In this document: positions 62,601-64,000 of the stretch, piece after piece
Layout: each line of letters opens with the position of its first letter
Numbering within the stretch: position 1 is the stretch's first letter
Assembly: GCA_932294295.1 (NCBI GenBank)
Contig: OW028586.1
Coordinates: 7,283,701 to 7,347,700 of the forward strand
DNA length: 64,000 nucleotides
Reading direction: 5' to 3'
Source: Alitta virens
Taxonomy: Eukaryota > Annelida > Polychaeta > Phyllodocida > Nereididae
Translations under genes and position numbers: made by a program
Notes under the pieces: generated by a model
What the model was told of the DNA's origin: nothing
Database searches by the model: none
What the model saw: the letters and a program-made list of their open reading frames with translations, nothing else

Positions 62601-64000
62601 GTCCAGAATCCGCCTTGTCTGGTTGTACACGTGCAAGAGGTATAGTACCGCTGCAGGAGTTGGTCTGGTGTGGACAGGTGAACTTGCACTGACACGCCGC
62701 AGCCAGTTGTGGCACACCAGATGGCGAAATTGACCTGGTTGTGCAGAACTGCATCGGACTAGAGTTCCAAGCTTTTACAAGCTTGTCAGAAGTTACCTTA
62801 GGCAGGTGACACTTCTCAGACACATCCGTGTGCCGCGTTTGGATTCATGAAGGTCCAGTTGATTGGACTTGGCTGTGGGGTTGAGTGAGTGGCACTCGTC
62901 TGGAACAACAGTCTGGTCTTTGTTCACGGCCCCAACCCGGATTCAGGTGACACTTAGCATGGCCGTGGCGTCGATGACTTTGTTGCAGTGAAAGACGTCG
63001 CTGTCGTCGATTGATATCACCTCGTTTCCAGAAATCTTGGCCGAGGTTCTGGACCATGGTCTGTCCTGTGGGGGTTGCGTTGAATTCAGGGTGGCTGTGA
63101 ATTCCAGACGCACGAAGACGTCGTGGGTGCCGTCATTGGGGAATTTTGGATTTTGGTCGAGCACGCTCGGGTTGTTCGTCACTACAACTGACTGGCACAC
63201 ACCTTACACAACAAGGGGGTCACAGAGGAGCCTGTATGAGTTGACCTTGCGTCCGTATTGACTTGCAGTCATTATTAGCTCTGCTACATATCACTATTGG
63301 AGCCTGTATCTCGTCCAGAATCCGCCTTGTCTGGTTGTTCACGTGCAAGAGGTATAGTACCGCTGCAGGAGTTGGTCTGGTGTGGACAGGTGATCTTGCA
63401 CTGACACGCCGCAGCCAGTTGTGGCACACCAGATGGCGAAATTGACCTTGTTGTGCAGAACTGCATCGGACTAGAGTTCCAAGCTTTTACAAGCTTGTCA
63501 GAAGTTACCTTAGTCAGGTGACACTTCTCAGACACATCCGGGTGCCGCGTTTGGATTCATGAAGGTCCAGTTGACTGAACTTGGCTGTGGGGTTGAGTGA
63601 GTGGCACTCGTCTGGAACAACAGTCTGGTCTTTGTTCACGGCCCCAACCCGGATTCAGGTGACACTTAGCTTGGCCGTGGCGTCGATGACTTTGTTGCAG
63701 TGAAAGACGTCGCTGTCGTCGATTAACATCACCTCGTTTCCAGAGATCTTGATTGTCGTCTTCTTCACACTGGCTTAGCCGAGGTTCTGGACCATGGTCT
63801 GTCCTGTGGGGGTTGCGTTGAATTCAGGGAGGCTGTGAATTCCAGACGCACGAAGACGTCGTGGGCGCCGTTATTGGGGAATTTTGGATTTTGGTCGAGC
63901 AAGCTCGGGTTGTTCGTCACTACAACTGACTGGCACACACCTTACACAACAAGGGGGTCACAGAGGAGCCTGTATGAGTTGACCTTGCGTCCGTATTGAC
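59653..64000. repeat. HOR D, copy 3, incomplete at the right edge
   Basis: Begins as a 737-712-712 trimer and then 737-712, with the ttgatttcagg change at 60211 and 62372, but without gaagaagtcg in the second 737-bp monomer. The last monomer (63263) is a long gactgaa type with cacactggc at about 63767. It matches the 46663 monomer rather than the expected short one, so the order changes near the window end. Confidence 0.85.

Larger units (their letters stand above)
1..64000. repeat. Tandem satellite array of 712/738-bp monomers
   Basis: The same ~0.7-kb sequence repeats head to tail through the window with no spacer and no inversion. Complete monomers start at 474, 1212, 1924, 2636, 3348, 4086, 4824, 5536, 6248, 6960, 7672, 8410, 9122, 9834, 10546, 11258, 11996, 12708, 13420, 14132, 14870, 15608, 16320, 17032, 17743, 18455, 19193, 19931, 20643, 21355, 22093, 22805, 23517, 24229, 24967, 25679, 26391, 27103, 27841, 28579, 29291, 30003, 30715, 31453, 32191, 32929, 33667, 34379, 35092, 35803, 36541, 37279, 37992, 38703, 39441, 40179, 40891, 41603, 42341, 43052, 43790, 44502, 45214, 45951, 46663, 47397, 48135, 48847, 49559, 50296, 51008, 51720, 52457, 53169, 53881, 54593, 55330, 56042, 56754, 57491, 58203, 58941, 59653, 60390, 61102, 61814, 62551 and 63263. 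The phase is arbitrary. Long monomers (734-738 bp) start at 474, 3348, 4086, 7672, 11258, 14132, 14870, 18455, 19193, 21355, 24229, 27103, 27841, 30715, 31453, 32191, 32929, 35803, 36541, 38703, 39441, 41603, 43052, 45214, 46663, 47397, 49559, 51720, 54593, 56754, 58203, 59653, 61814 and 63263. The rest are short. There is no unique sequence anywhere between them. Confidence 0.98.

Noticed and set aside
1..64000. Hundreds of 60-100-codon open frames on both strands, repeated at regular spacing
   Set aside because: They recur only because the repeat recurs. They overlap in several frames, stop at the same conserved stop codons in each monomer, and none spans a monomer boundary as part of a long protein. 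I annotate no CDS.
1..64000. CRISPR array
   Set aside because: Repeat units are ~700 bp with no short repeat/spacer alternation and no cas-like genes.
1..64000. Giant repetitive surface protein gene, bacterial or eukaryotic
   Set aside because: Monomer lengths of 712 and 738 differ by 26, which is not a multiple of three, 712 itself is not a multiple of three, and each frame has stops in every monomer.
1..64000. CENP-B box (TTCG....A..CGGG pattern)
   Set aside because: The TTCG sites I checked on either strand of the monomer lack the downstream A and CGGG. This was by eye; a pattern scan would settle it.
1..64000. Ribosomal DNA spacer, 5S or histone tandem cluster
   Set aside because: Nothing in the monomer resembles rRNA, 5S or histone coding sequence in either strand.

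Overview
The whole 64-kb window is one uninterrupted head-to-tail tandem array, a satellite or macrosatellite. Using an arbitrary phase point (the T of ttgcagtcattattagc), I count 88 complete monomers from 474 to 64000, preceded by the last 473 bp of another monomer. The array enters at base 1 and is still running at base 64000, so neither edge nor any single-copy flank is visible. There are two size classes: 54 short monomers (711-713 bp, nearly all 712) and 34 long monomers (734-738 bp). They differ mainly by one 26-bp block and a set of linked base changes. I see no intact gene, rRNA, tRNA, CRISPR or intact transposon. Array length, lack of genes and multi-monomer periodicity point to a eukaryotic nuclear genome, probably heterochromatin. 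The species cannot be told from the sequence.

The monomers are arranged in higher-order repeats (HORs) that change along the window. Region A (1212-19930) holds five successive copies of a 5- to 6-monomer unit (3612, 3586, 3586, 3612 and 4323 bp). Region B (21355-30714) holds a 4-monomer unit of 2874 bp twice, then a 5-monomer variant of 3612 bp. Four long monomers in a row follow (30715-33666). Region C (34379-40178) holds a 2900-bp four-monomer unit with near-identical neighbouring copies, and its crossover points can be narrowed to about 200 bp. A 1450-bp dimer duplication lies near 40.8-43.7 kb. Region D (49559-64000) is built from a 2161-bp trimer nested in a unit of about 5034 bp. Many monomers are mosaics of the two classes. 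This fits unequal crossing over plus short conversion tracts.

The one biological lead is on the minus strand. About 430 bp of every monomer reads like decayed protein-coding sequence. In the long class it is split by a frame change at a C5 run, a TAA and a TGA. The 26-bp difference makes the short class read openly for 85 codons across the first two breaks. From memory, unverified, the order of short motifs resembles capsid-like proteins carried by Polinton/adintovirus-like elements of invertebrates. If a profile search confirms this, the satellite arose by amplification of a fragment of an old mobile or viral element. Short open frames recur through the window only because the repeat recurs. 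The same stops are kept in nearly every monomer, so I annotate no CDS.
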